Numbered from the stretch's first letter, positions 1 through 7,300 are shown. The stretch is 15,440 nucleotides of DNA from an uncultured Coriobacteriaceae bacterium (GCA_900552585.1 USAB01000040.1:1-15440), one strand, 5' to 3'. The notes: a model not told the origin generated them from the letters alone. Numbers and translations are program-made.

Positions 1-1
1 T

Positions 2-1465
2 ATTCTGGACTACATGGTCGGCATCTTCCAGCCGCTGGTGCCCGCCATTGCAGGCGCAGGCGTTCTGAAGGCCCTCATGGTGCTGCTGAGCACTCTGGGC
101 GTGATGAGCAGCGGAGACATCGCCTATAAGGTGTTCGTCGGCGTGGCAGATGCAGCTCTGTATTACCTGCCCGTCATGGTCGCCTTCACCACTGCAACCA
201 AGTTCAACTGCAACAAGCTGGTGTCGGTAGCTCTGGCTGCTGCCATGATCCACCCCAGCGTTTCCGCTCTGCTGGCTACCGAGGGCGGTGCTTACTTCTT
301 CGGCATCAAGCTGCAGAACATCGCTTACGGCGGGCAGGTGTTCCCGGCCATCCTGACCGTCATTTTCATGTCCTTCATTGAAAAATGGGCCAACAAGTGG
401 TGCCCCAAGGCCATCCGCGTGTTCTTTGTGCCCATGCTGTGCTTCGGCATTGGCTTCCCTGTGGCACTGGTCGTCCTCGGACCTCTGGGCTACAACATCG
501 GTGCTCTGCTGACCACCGTGATCCTGGCTCTGTACAACACGCTGGGCTGGCTGGCCGTTGCTCTGCTGGCTGCTGTGCTGCCCTTCATGATCTCCATGGG
601 CATGCACAAGGCTCTGGTCCCCTATGCAGTTGCTTCTATTTCTGACCCCGGTTTTGAAATGCTGTACATGCCCGCTTCTTTGGCACACAACATTTCCGAG
701 GGCGGTGCCTGCCTGGGCGTTGCACTGAAGACCAAGGACGAGAACCTGCGCGCTACCGCAATTTCCGCTGGTATCTCCGGCCTGTTCGGCATCACGAACG
801 TGACCGTCAAGGGCTGCGAGCATCTGACGGCGGAAGAGGTCTCCAGCTTGGCGGCCGTGCCCGAGAACAGCACGCTGCTGCGCGTGGACTCGTCCGGCAT
901 CTGCAGCCGCTTGGAGTCGAACCCGTGGGTGGAGAGCGCGTCCGTTACGCCGGTATTTCCTGACACGTTGGAGCTGGATATCACGGAGCGCAAGATCGAC
1001 GCCGTGGTGGAGGTCACGTCCTCGGGCGGCGACTCCACGGAGAATTGGGCCATCGCCTCTGACGACATGTGGCTCATGAAGATCCCGGATCAGAATTCCG
1101 CAGAGGCAGCGCAGGTCAGCTCGAAGGTGTACGAGGACGCGAACAGCGCCCTGCACATCACGAACGTGCCGTACGGCGTTGCACCCGAGGCGGGCTCGTA
1201 CTGCACGGACGACAGTGTGAAGAATGCGCTTGCCATTGTGTCCGGCATGACAACAGAGCTTGCGGACCAGGTGAAGAGCGTTGCGGCGGACAGCGCGGAC
1301 AACGCCACGCTGACGCTGAACAACGGCGTGGAGATTGCGTTCGGCTCGTCCGACGACATCCGCGACAAGGAACGCGTGTGCCTGCAGCTTATGCAGGAGC
1401 ATCAGGGCACTATCGCGTACATCAACGTCCGCACGCCCAGCAGCCCCACCTGGCGTTCCCTCTAG
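2..1465 (+). CDS. Chimeric reading frame: PTS EIIC fragment fused in frame to the FtsQ/DivIB extracytoplasmic region (5' partial)
   Basis: The frame is open to the left edge (codons before the ATG at 14 read Ile-Leu-Asp-Tyr), so the permease gene begins outside the window. About 265 codons encode a hydrophobic multi-span protein of the glucose/sucrose/beta-glucoside PTS EIIC superfamily. Supporting motifs are GIFQPLVPAIAGAGVLKAL at the start, SMGMHKALVP near residue 200, and AGISGLFGIT at the end. EIIC normally continues with the conserved GITE motif, whose Glu is a sugar-binding residue. Here the frame leaves the family exactly after GIT and becomes an FtsQ POTRA domain and beta domain, ending in INVRTPSSPTWRSL. 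EIIC is therefore truncated and lacks its Glu, and FtsQ lacks its cytoplasmic tail and membrane helix. A working fusion is unlikely; an assembly join or a recombination scar explains it better. The identity of each half is fairly secure. Confidence 0.8.
   Translation: MLDYMVGIFQPLVPAIAGAGVLKALMVLLSTLGVMSSGDIAYKVFVGVADAALYYLPVMVAFTTATKFNCNKLVSVALAAAMIHPSVSALLATEGGAYFFGIKLQNIAYGGQVFPAILTVIFMSFIEKWANKWCPKAIRVFFVPMLCFGIGFPVALVVLGPLGYNIGALLTTVILALYNTLGWLAVALLAAVLPFMISMGMHKALVPYAVASISDPGFEMLYMPASLAHNISEGGACLGVALKTKDENLRATAISAGISGLFGITNVTVKGCEHLTAEEVSSLAAVPENSTLLRVDSSGICSRLESNPWVESASVTPVFPDTLELDITERKIDAVVEVTSSGGDSTENWAIASDDMWLMKIPDQNSAEAAQVSSKVYEDANSALHITNVPYGVAPEAGSYCTDDSVKNALAIVSGMTTELADQVKSVAADSADNATLTLNNGVEIAFGSSDDIRDKERVCLQLMQEHQGTIAYINVRTPSSPTWRSL
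788..800. other. Breakpoint between EIIC-like and FtsQ-like sequence
   Basis: Left of this point protein similarity is to a PTS permease and right of it to FtsQ. Alanine codons change sharply: none of 38 alanines in the left part uses GCG, whereas 13 of 23 in the right part do. Threonine codons shift from mostly ACC to mostly ACG. The bases ATCACG (791-796) fit both the permease Gly-Ile-Thr motif and the FtsQ strand, so a short shared sequence may have mediated the join. Codon use right of the point matches the rest of the window, so the left part is the foreign one. Confidence 0.75.
791..1465 (+). pseudogene. ftsQ: FtsQ/DivIB cell-division protein, extracytoplasmic part only
   Basis: FtsQ is a bitopic divisome protein that recruits FtsB/FtsL and connects early and late septation. 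The visible part starts at the first POTRA strand (ITNVTVKGCEHLTAEEV). It contains the typical NPWVESASVTPVFPDTLELDITERK segment of the POTRA domain and then a beta-rich C-terminal domain of about 140 residues. It lies just upstream of ftsZ, the usual ftsQ position. The N-terminal cytoplasmic tail and single transmembrane helix are missing because the frame is joined to EIIC sequence. If the join is an assembly error, the organism has an intact ftsQ and this is its 3' two-thirds; if it is real, FtsQ would lack its normal anchor. Confidence 0.75.
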
Positions 1466-1471
1466 CGCGGG

Positions 1472-1492
1472 CCCTGCGCGCGCCCCGCAGGG
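1472..1492 (+). terminator. GC-rich hairpin after ftsQ, no U-tract
   Basis: CCCTGCG (1472-1478) pairs perfectly with CGCAGGG (1486-1492) around a seven-base loop, seven bases after the ftsQ stop codon. No T-run follows, so it may be a weak or Rho-assisted terminator or an mRNA 3' end structure. It separates ftsQ from the ftsZ promoter region. Confidence 0.35.
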
Positions 1493-1578
1493 GGCGCCGC
1501 ATGCGTCTCGCCGCTGGGAAAAGTTGTGCAGAGCCTGCGATGCAAGCTGTCGAAAGAGTGTGTTGACAAGCCCTTTCG

Positions 1579-1607
1579 TTTGCAAACCAACACTCATCGT
1601 GTAGAAT
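1579..1607 (+). promoter_or_regulatory. Probable sigma-70-type promoter of ftsZ
   Basis: TTTGCA (1579-1584) lies 17 bases before TAGAAT (1602-1607); shifting the first box by one gives TTGCAA with a 16-base gap. The segment is noticeably AT-richer than the flanking genes, and transcription would start near 1614, leaving a leader of about 60 bases before ftsZ. A perfect TTGACA at 1563-1568 is nearby but has no -10 at a usable distance. Confidence 0.5.
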
Positions 1608-1662
1608 AATCAGGTGCTCGGACGGCGGAACAGCTCGAGTGCCGTAGGTACGAACCCTTTAT

Positions 1663-1667
1663 GGAGG
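1663..1667 (+). promoter_or_regulatory. Ribosome binding site that decides the ftsZ start
   Basis: GGAGG ends five bases before the ATG at 1673. The upstream in-frame ATG at 1661 directly overlaps this site and has no Shine-Dalgarno of its own, so 1673 is the better start. Confidence 0.75.
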
Positions 1668-1672
1668 CTTCA

Positions 1673-2800
1673 ATGGCAAATCAAATCGGTTCCGACAACA
1701 ACGCCCTCATCCGCGTCGTGGGTGTCGGCGGCGGCGGAACAAACGCAATCAACCGCATGGTTGAGGCTGGAATCAAGGGCGTTGAGTTCATCGCCATTAA
1801 TACGGACAACCAGGCTCTTCTGATGTCCGATGCAGATAAAACCGTTCATATCGGTGAAGATCTTACGCGCGGCTTGGGAGCCGGCGCGAATCCCGAGATC
1901 GGCGCTCAGGCAGCTGAGGAAAGCCGCAACGAGATCGCAGAGGTCCTGGCCGAATCCGACATGGTGTTCATCACCGCCGGCGAAGGTGGCGGCACGGGTA
2001 CCGGCGCCGCTCCCGTTGTTGCCGAGATTGCCCGCGAGGAGATCGGCGCGCTGACCGTCGGCGTGGTCACGAAGCCGTTCAGCTTCGAAGGCCGCCTGCG
2101 CCGCAACCAGGCGGAGCAGGGCATCGAGCTGCTGTCCCAGAAGGTCGACACGCTGATTGTCATCCCGAACGACCGCCTGCTGGAGATCGTGGAGAAGAAG
2201 ACCAGCATGCTGGACGCCTTCCGCATTGCAGACGATACGCTGCGCCAGGGCATCCAGGGCGTCACGGACCTGATCACCATCCCCGGTTTGATCAACCTTG
2301 ACTTCGCCGACATCCGCACCGTCATGAAGGACGCCGGTTCCGCCATGATGGGCATCGGCATCGCCTCCGGCGAGAGCCGTGCGCTGGACGCCGCGCAGCA
2401 GGCCATCAACTCCAGCCTGCTGGAGTCCTCCATCGCCGGTGCATCGCGCGTGCTGTTCTCCATCGCCGGCGCCCCGGACCTCACACTTGCCGAGGTCGAC
2501 GAGGCGGCCCGCACCGTGGAAGCCTGCGCAGACGAGAACGCGAACATCATCTATGGCCAGATCATCGACGAGAGCCTGGGCGACCAGGTCCGCATCACGG
2601 TCATCGCCACCGGATTCACGAACAACCCGCAGCAGGGCAATTCGTACGACCAGCGCAACCTGTTCGCGAACACGTCGCAGGCGCCGAAGCCCGCGCAGCC
2701 GGCAGCAGAGACGTACAATCCCGCACCTTCGTACAACAGCAACAACGATTCGAACCGCTTCAGCGACGAGGATTACATCCCCGACTTCCTGAAGAGGTAA
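1673..2800 (+). CDS. ftsZ: Cell-division tubulin homologue FtsZ
   Basis: FtsZ is the GTPase that polymerises into the cytoplasmic Z ring and scaffolds the divisome. The 375-residue protein has the family layout. The nucleotide-binding start GVGGGGTNAINRM lies near residues 17-29 and the tubulin signature GGGTGTG at 105-111. The synergy (T7) loop NLDFAD at 208-213 completes the GTPase site of the next subunit. A Gln/Asn/Pro-rich linker of about 50 residues follows, then the conserved C-terminal peptide DEDYIPDFLKR, the docking site for SepF and other partners. Length is normal for the family. It begins the division operon that runs to divIVA; pgeF follows after 24 bases. The start at 1673 was chosen over 1661 because of the GGAGG site. 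Identification is certain. Confidence 0.98.
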   Translation: MANQIGSDNNALIRVVGVGGGGTNAINRMVEAGIKGVEFIAINTDNQALLMSDADKTVHIGEDLTRGLGAGANPEIGAQAAEESRNEIAEVLAESDMVFITAGEGGGTGTGAAPVVAEIAREEIGALTVGVVTKPFSFEGRLRRNQAEQGIELLSQKVDTLIVIPNDRLLEIVEKKTSMLDAFRIADDTLRQGIQGVTDLITIPGLINLDFADIRTVMKDAGSAMMGIGIASGESRALDAAQQAINSSLLESSIAGASRVLFSIAGAPDLTLAEVDEAARTVEACADENANIIYGQIIDESLGDQVRITVIATGFTNNPQQGNSYDQRNLFANTSQAPKPAQPAAETYNPAPSYNSNNDSNRFSDEDYIPDFLKR

Positions 2801-2824
2801 ATCGCCCGATTCGGACGGACCATC

Positions 2825-3694
2825 ATGAGCACGCCCTTTGAACTGCCGCTTCCGCAGCTGGTCAAAGGGCGTTTTGCGTATACGGACGCGCAGGGCGCGC
2901 CGGCGGGCGCGATAGAAGCGTACACGGATCCGGCGCTCTTCAAGACCACGGGCGTGCGCATTGCGTTCACGCTGCGCCACGGCGGCGCCAGCAAGCCTCC
3001 GTACGATTCGCTGAATCTGGGCACGCATGTGAAGGACGATCCCGCTGCCGTGGCCGAGAACCGCCGCCGCGTACTGTCCGCGTTCGCCGCGCCGCAGGCG
3101 CCGCTTCTGGTGCCGAACCAGGTGCATGGCAGCCACGTGCAGGTGGTGGACTCCGTCGCGCCCGAAAGCGTGGCATCGACGCGCGAGCATATCGCGAAAG
3201 GGGCGGCCGCCCGGGCGCCCGGCCCAGCCGATACGGCTGCGCTGCTGTGCTACGCGGATTGCACGCCCCTTATCCTGGTGGCACCGCGCGGAACGTTCGC
3301 AGTCGTCCATGCCGGTTGGCGCGGCGTGGACAACGGCATCGCCGTCAAGGCGCTGGAGCAGCTCCTGGAACAGGACGGTGCCGATACGGCTGCGGGCGTC
3401 AACGTCTACCGCGGCCCGTACATCCATGCGGAATGCTTCGAGACGGGCCCCGATGTCTACAACCGCTTCATTGGGCAGTTCGGGTCCGTTGCTGCCTACG
3501 ACGAAACGCACATCGACATGGGTGCCTGCCTGGACCAGGCGCTTGTGGCGGCAGGTGTGGAGGCTCGGCGCATAGCGGATGTGAACTGCTGCACGGTGTG
3601 CGATAATCGGAACTGGTTCTCATATCGGGCACAAGGAGGCGTGTGCGGCCGCCATGGCGCATTCGCCGTTAGGACCGCCGCAGCTTCCGCGTAG
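2825..3694 (+). CDS. pgeF: PgeF/YfiH-family protein (peptidoglycan editing factor, multicopper-oxidase-like laccase fold)
   Basis: The 289-residue protein belongs to the YfiH/YlmD family. Members are linked to removal of wrong amino acids from peptidoglycan stems, and several purified members act as purine nucleoside phosphorylase/adenosine deaminase enzymes. The metal-binding residues fit the family: His in QVHG (residue 101), Cys in YADCTPL (146) and His in VHAGWRG (162). The C-terminal part shows RGPYIHAECFETG, close to the family GPxIGPxCYEVG motif, and NWFSYR near the end. The gene sits between ftsZ and yggS, the standard place for this family in Gram-positive division clusters, which favours a cell-wall role. 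Its Shine-Dalgarno is weak (GGACGG), so translation may depend on readthrough from ftsZ. The family call is firm; the physiological substrate is uncertain. Confidence 0.93.
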   Translation: MSTPFELPLPQLVKGRFAYTDAQGAPAGAIEAYTDPALFKTTGVRIAFTLRHGGASKPPYDSLNLGTHVKDDPAAVAENRRRVLSAFAAPQAPLLVPNQVHGSHVQVVDSVAPESVASTREHIAKGAAARAPGPADTAALLCYADCTPLILVAPRGTFAVVHAGWRGVDNGIAVKALEQLLEQDGADTAAGVNVYRGPYIHAECFETGPDVYNRFIGQFGSVAAYDETHIDMGACLDQALVAAGVEARRIADVNCCTVCDNRNWFSYRAQGGVCGRHGAFAVRTAAASA

Positions 3695-3725
3695 CCCGCA
3701 GTCTTTAGGAGGCGAAGGGTTCGCA

Positions 3726-4442
3726 ATGAGCATTGCGACGCGTTATCGCGCTATTCGCGCAGAGATCGACGACATCTGCCGGGAATGCGGCAGGGATCCG
3801 CAGGAAGTCAAGCTGGTGGCCGTTTCGAAGACGGTCGGCATTCCTGAAGTGAAGGAGGCCCTGGATGCCGGCGCTGTGGCGTTCGGAGAGAACAGGCCGG
3901 ACCAGATTGTGCCGAAGCAGGCCGCCTATCCCGATGCCGAATGGCACTTCATCGGCAACATCCAATCCCGACGTATCAACGACATCGTCGGTGCCGCGTC
4001 CCTTATCCATTCCGTGTACCAGGAGCACCATCTGGCGCGCATCGACCGCGCCGCTCAGGAGCACGGCAAGGTGCAGCCCATCCTGCTGGAGGTGAATGTG
4101 TCCGGCGAGGAGAGCAAATCGGGGTTGGCCCCGAACGCCGTGGAGGACATGATGGCCGCCGTGGACAAGTTCGAGCACATTGAGCTGCGCGGGCTCATGA
4201 CCATGGCGCCGCAAGGCGATATCGCCGTTGCCGAGAAGACGTTCGCGGACCTGGAAGCGCTCCGCAACAAGCTACGCACCTGCGTTTTTCCTGTACACGG
4301 CACGTTTGACCTTGATGAACTTTCTATGGGTATGAGCGAAGACTGGCGCGTGGCAATACCCCATGGCGCTACGATGGTGCGAGTCGGTCGTGCGATTTTC
4401 AGCGACGATTTCGAACCGACAGCACAAACGCAGCCCAGCTGA
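3726..4442 (+). CDS. yggS: YggS/PROSC-family PLP-binding protein (pyridoxal phosphate homeostasis)
   Basis: The 238-residue protein has the single alanine-racemase-like TIM-barrel domain of the YggS (YlmE, PLPBP) family. This family binds PLP without known catalysis and buffers vitamin B6 and amino/keto acid pools. The PLP lysine is in LVAVSKTV (Lys35). Other conserved stretches are AFGENRPDQ, EWHFIGNIQSRR, LLEVNVSGEESKSGL, LRGLMTMAP and the C-terminal LSMGMSEDW with MVRVGRAIF. The reading frame extends upstream to 3654 inside pgeF, but the ATG at 3726 is preceded by AGGAGG (3707-3712) and GAAGGG (3714-3719) and gives the normal family N-terminus. It sits 31 bases after pgeF, just before sepF, as in many Gram-positive clusters. 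Confidence 0.95.
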   Translation: MSIATRYRAIRAEIDDICRECGRDPQEVKLVAVSKTVGIPEVKEALDAGAVAFGENRPDQIVPKQAAYPDAEWHFIGNIQSRRINDIVGAASLIHSVYQEHHLARIDRAAQEHGKVQPILLEVNVSGEESKSGLAPNAVEDMMAAVDKFEHIELRGLMTMAPQGDIAVAEKTFADLEALRNKLRTCVFPVHGTFDLDELSMGMSEDWRVAIPHGATMVRVGRAIFSDDFEPTAQTQPS

Positions 4443-4496
4443 AACGGTCACGCGCGGGCAACCCGCCGTGTTCCGACACGATCAGGAGATAAAGAA

Positions 4497-5318
4497 ATGG
4501 CAAATAGAGCTTCTGAATGGGCGGGACGCGCCTCGGGCGCTTTCTCCGGCCTGAGGGATAGGCTGTCCGGCCGTAAAGACGACGGCTACGACGACGGCTA
4601 CGATGACTACGACGATTACGGGTACTCGGACGACGGCTATTCGAACGATTACGGCGAATACGGGTACGACCCCGAAGCGGAAGAGGACTACGAGACTTCC
4701 TCGACCGGTCCCGTCTCCACCCGCGCGGTGAGCTCCGGCTCCGGTTATTCCAGCAGTTCCACCGGCTACTCTTCGAATCCGCGCCTGGTGAGCATGGACG
4801 AGGCGCGCTCCAGCGTCACGGCCCGCACCAGCGCTGTCGACCCGGCAACGCGCGTACCGTCGTACCGTCAGAGCTCCACCACGGCCAGCTACCGTGCAGC
4901 GTCCACGGCTTCGGATTCCAGCCGTTCGCGCGGCTATGATTCGCTGTTCTCGTCCACGTCCTCCGCAACGGATACCGATGCGGCCGGCTCTTCGGCCTCC
5001 GCCGCGAAGACGCCCGTCTTCCAGATTCCGCTGACGAAGGCCCCGGACGACCGCAGTCTGGAGATTGTCCGCCCGAAGGAATACGGCGATGTGGCAGATG
5101 TCGCCGGCATCCTGAAGAAGGGCGATGCCGTGGTCCTCAGCCTGAAGATGGCGCCGAGCGCCATCTCCACGCGCGTGCTGGACTTCGCATTCGGCGTCGC
5201 CAGCGCGCTTGATGCGAACGTGGAGTGCGTGGGCGAAAAGGTCTTCTTCGTGGTCCGCGGCAAGGGCATCTCCGACGGTGAGCGCGAGAAGCTGCGCCTG
5301 CAGGGGGTTGTCCAGTGA
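4497..5318 (+). CDS. sepF: Cell-division protein SepF (FtsZ membrane tether)
   Basis: SepF binds the FtsZ C-terminal peptide and anchors the Z ring to the membrane. At 273 residues this copy is long for the family (commonly 150-220). Residues 1-27 (MANRASEWAGRASGAFSGL and following) can form the amphipathic membrane-binding helix. Residues 28-67 are an Asp/Tyr/Gly-rich acidic stretch, followed by a Ser/Thr-rich, probably disordered linker to about residue 170. The folded SepF (DUF552) domain starts at VFQIPL (residue 174) and includes YGDVADVAGILKKGDAVVLSL and an FAFGVASALDANVE helix that ends in the FFVVRGKGIS strand. AGGAG (4484-4488) lies eight bases before the ATG. The stop overlaps the proC start. 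FtsZ five genes upstream is its expected partner. Confidence 0.93.
   Translation: MANRASEWAGRASGAFSGLRDRLSGRKDDGYDDGYDDYDDYGYSDDGYSNDYGEYGYDPEAEEDYETSSTGPVSTRAVSSGSGYSSSSTGYSSNPRLVSMDEARSSVTARTSAVDPATRVPSYRQSSTTASYRAASTASDSSRSRGYDSLFSSTSSATDTDAAGSSASAAKTPVFQIPLTKAPDDRSLEIVRPKEYGDVADVAGILKKGDAVVLSLKMAPSAISTRVLDFAFGVASALDANVECVGEKVFFVVRGKGISDGEREKLRLQGVVQ
4578..4601 (+). repeat. 12-base tandem repeat inside sepF
   Basis: Two exact copies of GACGACGGCTAC, in frame, encode Asp-Asp-Gly-Tyr twice. They are followed by degenerate Asp/Tyr-rich copies to about 4690. The acidic Tyr-rich segment probably expanded by slippage and may vary in length among strains. Confidence 0.85.
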
Positions 5319-6157
5319 GCTTCCAGCTGACAGCCGATACGCGCATCGCCATCATCGGCGGCGGTAAGATGGGCGAGGCCATCATGGGCGGTTGGATTTC
5401 CGCCCAGGAAGGTCCCGCGAAGCTGCTTGCCGCCGAGAACTTCATCGTGGCGAATCCCGGTCAGGAGCGGCGCGATTACCTGACGGACAACTACGGCGTT
5501 GCCTGCGTGGCGGATGCATCTGAGATTGATGCGGCGGACGTGGTACTGATTGCGGTGAAGCCCCAGAAGATGGCGGAGGTGCTGCCCGTCGTGGCCTCGC
5601 GTCCGTTCGCGGGCAATGCGTTCTACATCAGCGTCGCGGCCGGTTGGACCACGGCGCGCATCGAGGGCCTGCTGCCGCAGGGCGTGCACCTGTGCCGCCT
5701 GATGCCGAACACGCCGCTGCTGGTGCAATGCGGTGCCACGGCCGTGTGCAAGGGTGCGAACACCGACGATGCCGAATGCGCGCTGGTGCGCGACTTGTTC
5801 GCCTGCCTGGGCCGCGCATGGATTGTGGACGAGGATCAGATCGACGCCGTGTGCGCCATTAGCGGCTCCGGCCCGGCATATGTGGCGCGGCTGGTAGAGG
5901 TCCTGGGATTCATGGGCCCGGAGGTCGGCCTGCCGGACGGCATGGCCGAGCAGCTTGCGCTTCAGACGGTGCTTGGCACGGCGCAGCTCATGCGGCAGAT
6001 GGACCAAAGCGCCGAGAAGACGCGCATCGATGTCAGCAGTCCCGGCGGCACCACGATCGCCGCATTGGACGCAATGGACGAAGCTGGCTTTTCCGACTCT
6101 ATCCAAAAAGGCGTCCGAGCGGCCATCCGCCGTGCGGAAGAATTGGGGAACATGTAG
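5315..6157 (+). CDS. proC: Pyrroline-5-carboxylate reductase
   Basis: ProC reduces 1-pyrroline-5-carboxylate to L-proline with NAD(P)H, the last step of proline synthesis, in the cytoplasm. The 280-residue protein starts with a Rossmann fold (IAIIGGGKMGEAIMGG, glycine loop at residues 15-20). It has the ADVVLIAVKPQ strand, RLMPNTPLLVQCGATA, and the C-terminal dimer/substrate motifs SGSGPAY (183-189) and SSPGGTT (241-247). Length is typical. The GTG start at 5315 overlaps the sepF stop as GTGA, indicating translational coupling, and no better start lies nearby. yggT begins at the next base after its stop. Such yggS-sepF-proC-yggT strings are common and probably reflect shared expression rather than a role of proline in division. 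Confidence 0.97.
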   Translation: MSFQLTADTRIAIIGGGKMGEAIMGGWISAQEGPAKLLAAENFIVANPGQERRDYLTDNYGVACVADASEIDAADVVLIAVKPQKMAEVLPVVASRPFAGNAFYISVAAGWTTARIEGLLPQGVHLCRLMPNTPLLVQCGATAVCKGANTDDAECALVRDLFACLGRAWIVDEDQIDAVCAISGSGPAYVARLVEVLGFMGPEVGLPDGMAEQLALQTVLGTAQLMRQMDQSAEKTRIDVSSPGGTTIAALDAMDEAGFSDSIQKGVRAAIRRAEELGNM

Positions 6158-6415
6158 ATGACCTGGCAATATGTCGTAGTCCAGATTGCAGATCTGTATG
6201 CCATGATCCTGGTGGTGTACATCTGCCTGACCTGGATTCCCATGCGTCAAGGGGTATTCGCAGATGTGATGAACTTCTTGGAGAAGATCTGCGAGCCGTT
6301 TTTGAGGCCGTTTCGCAAACTCATTCCGCCTATTGGGGGAATGATTGATATAACCCCAATCATCGCGTTACTTGTATTACAATTCGGCGTAAGGCTTATC
6401 GTAAGCGTGTTTTAG
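6158..6415 (+). CDS. yggT: YggT-family small membrane protein
   Basis: This 85-residue protein has two hydrophobic segments (about residues 5-27 and 65-84) flanking a short amphipathic loop, the YggT/YlmG layout. The loop carries the family hallmark CEPFLRPFRKLIPPIGGMID, followed by TPIIALLVLQF. YggT/YlmG proteins are membrane proteins of unclear molecular function, linked to osmotic tolerance in bacteria and to nucleoid and division-site distribution in plastids and cyanobacteria. The ATG directly abuts the proC stop (TAGATG), so translation is likely coupled. The last 23 codons are AT-rich and use codons rare elsewhere in the window (ATA, TTA, GTA, CTT, AGG), which may reflect an embedded promoter. 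Confidence 0.92.
   Translation: MTWQYVVVQIADLYAMILVVYICLTWIPMRQGVFADVMNFLEKICEPFLRPFRKLIPPIGGMIDITPIIALLVLQFGVRLIVSVF
6378..6383 (+). promoter_or_regulatory. Candidate -10 box for divIVA inside the end of yggT
   Basis: TACAAT matches the -10 consensus at five of six positions and lies in the AT-richest part of the surrounding block. No clear -35 is found at 16-18 bases (CCCAAT region). If used, the leader would be about 75 bases and would contain the hairpin at 6415-6431. This is tentative. Confidence 0.3.
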
Positions 6416-6431
6416 AGCGCTTCGGGCGCTC
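6415..6431 (+). other. Hairpin between yggT and divIVA
   Basis: GAGCGC (6415-6420) pairs with GCGCTC (6426-6431) around TTCGG, and an outer TAAGCG/CGCTTA pair can extend it. It sits in the 48-base gap and is not followed by T residues, so an mRNA-processing or stability element is as likely as a weak terminator. Confidence 0.4.
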
Positions 6432-6463
6432 GTGCGCTTATAGACAAGATGGAAGGAAGATCA

Positions 6464-7300
6464 ATGGCGATCACTTCAACCGACATTCAGAACCAAAGCT
6501 TCTCGATTGATCGAAAAGGCTATGACGTCGACGAGGTCGACGTTTTCCTGGAGCGCATGTGCGAGGAAGTTGACGCACTGAACGGCCAGGTGGCAGAGCT
6601 GCAGGCTCAGCTGCGCGAGGCGAACGAGCGCGCCGATGATGCCGAGACCCGTGCGGCCGAGGCTGAGGAGGCCGCTGCATCCGCTGCTTCCACCCCGGTC
6701 ATCGAGACCCGCCGCGAGCCGGCCGCCCCGGTGCTCTACACGGAGACCGAGAAGGACGCCCGCATCGCGAATCTGGAGCGTCAGCTTGAGGAGCGCCGTC
6801 GCGACGTGGACGCCATCGCGCAGGCCCTCATCACGGCCCAGCGCTCCGGCGAGGAGATCGTCGCAAACGCGAAGAAGGCCGCACTCGGCACGCAGCAGGA
6901 TGCCGAGGAGGAAGCGAAGCGCATCTTGGACAAGGCGAACGCCGAGAAGCAGCGCATCCTGGGCGTCATCTCCGACCTGCAGGAGAGCCGTGAGCAGGTT
7001 CGCGCCGACTACCAGGATATGCTGAAGGAGTTCATCTCCTCCGCCACGAAGACGCTGACCGAGATCGGCGGAGACCTGGACAACACGCACAGCCTGCATG
7101 TGACGTCCAGCCGTTCCGCGACCACGCATCGCCGCACCGTCGATGCCGATGCCGAAGCTCTGGCGGCAACGTACACCACGCCCTCCGTGGGCCGCAGCCA
7201 TGTGGTTGCCCCGAAGTCCCCGACGCCATCGAAGCCGGGCAAGGACCTGACCGGCTTCGGCGATGCTGCCGACGATTTCGAGTTCGACGATATCGACTAG
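6464..7300 (+). CDS. divIVA: DivIVA/Wag31-family coiled-coil polar and septal protein
   Basis: DivIVA proteins sense membrane curvature at poles and septa and recruit growth or division partners. The 278-residue protein begins with the family N-terminal domain: STDIQNQSFSIDRKGYDVDEVDVFLERMCEEVDAL. The pair that inserts in the membrane in Bacillus subtilis (Phe17-Arg18) is Arg17-Lys18 here, resembling the Lys-Arg of actinobacterial Wag31. Two coiled-coil stretches follow (about residues 30-75 and 95-205), separated by a Pro/Ala-rich linker. The tail of about 60 residues is low in structure and ends in an acidic ADDFEFDDID. The start at 6464 is preferred over the ATG at 6449 because GGAAGGA (6451-6457) lies six bases before it and it gives the canonical N-terminus. 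A strong terminator follows. Confidence 0.95.
   Translation: MAITSTDIQNQSFSIDRKGYDVDEVDVFLERMCEEVDALNGQVAELQAQLREANERADDAETRAAEAEEAAASAASTPVIETRREPAAPVLYTETEKDARIANLERQLEERRRDVDAIAQALITAQRSGEEIVANAKKAALGTQQDAEEEAKRILDKANAEKQRILGVISDLQESREQVRADYQDMLKEFISSATKTLTEIGGDLDNTHSLHVTSSRSATTHRRTVDADAEALAATYTTPSVGRSHVVAPKSPTPSKPGKDLTGFGDAADDFEFDDID

Noticed and set aside
1563..1607. Perfect TTGACA upstream of ftsZ paired with TAGAAT
   Set aside because: The gap is 33 bases, far from the usual 16-18. A similar 33-base gap (TTGACC to TACACT) before the FIST gene is noted but is probably coincidence.
1670..3511. Long minus-strand open frame (613 codons) opposite ftsZ and pgeF
   Set aside because: Its protein is Arg/Ala/His-rich with no recognisable motif and mirrors strong genes on the plus strand; such antisense frames are expected in GC-rich DNA.
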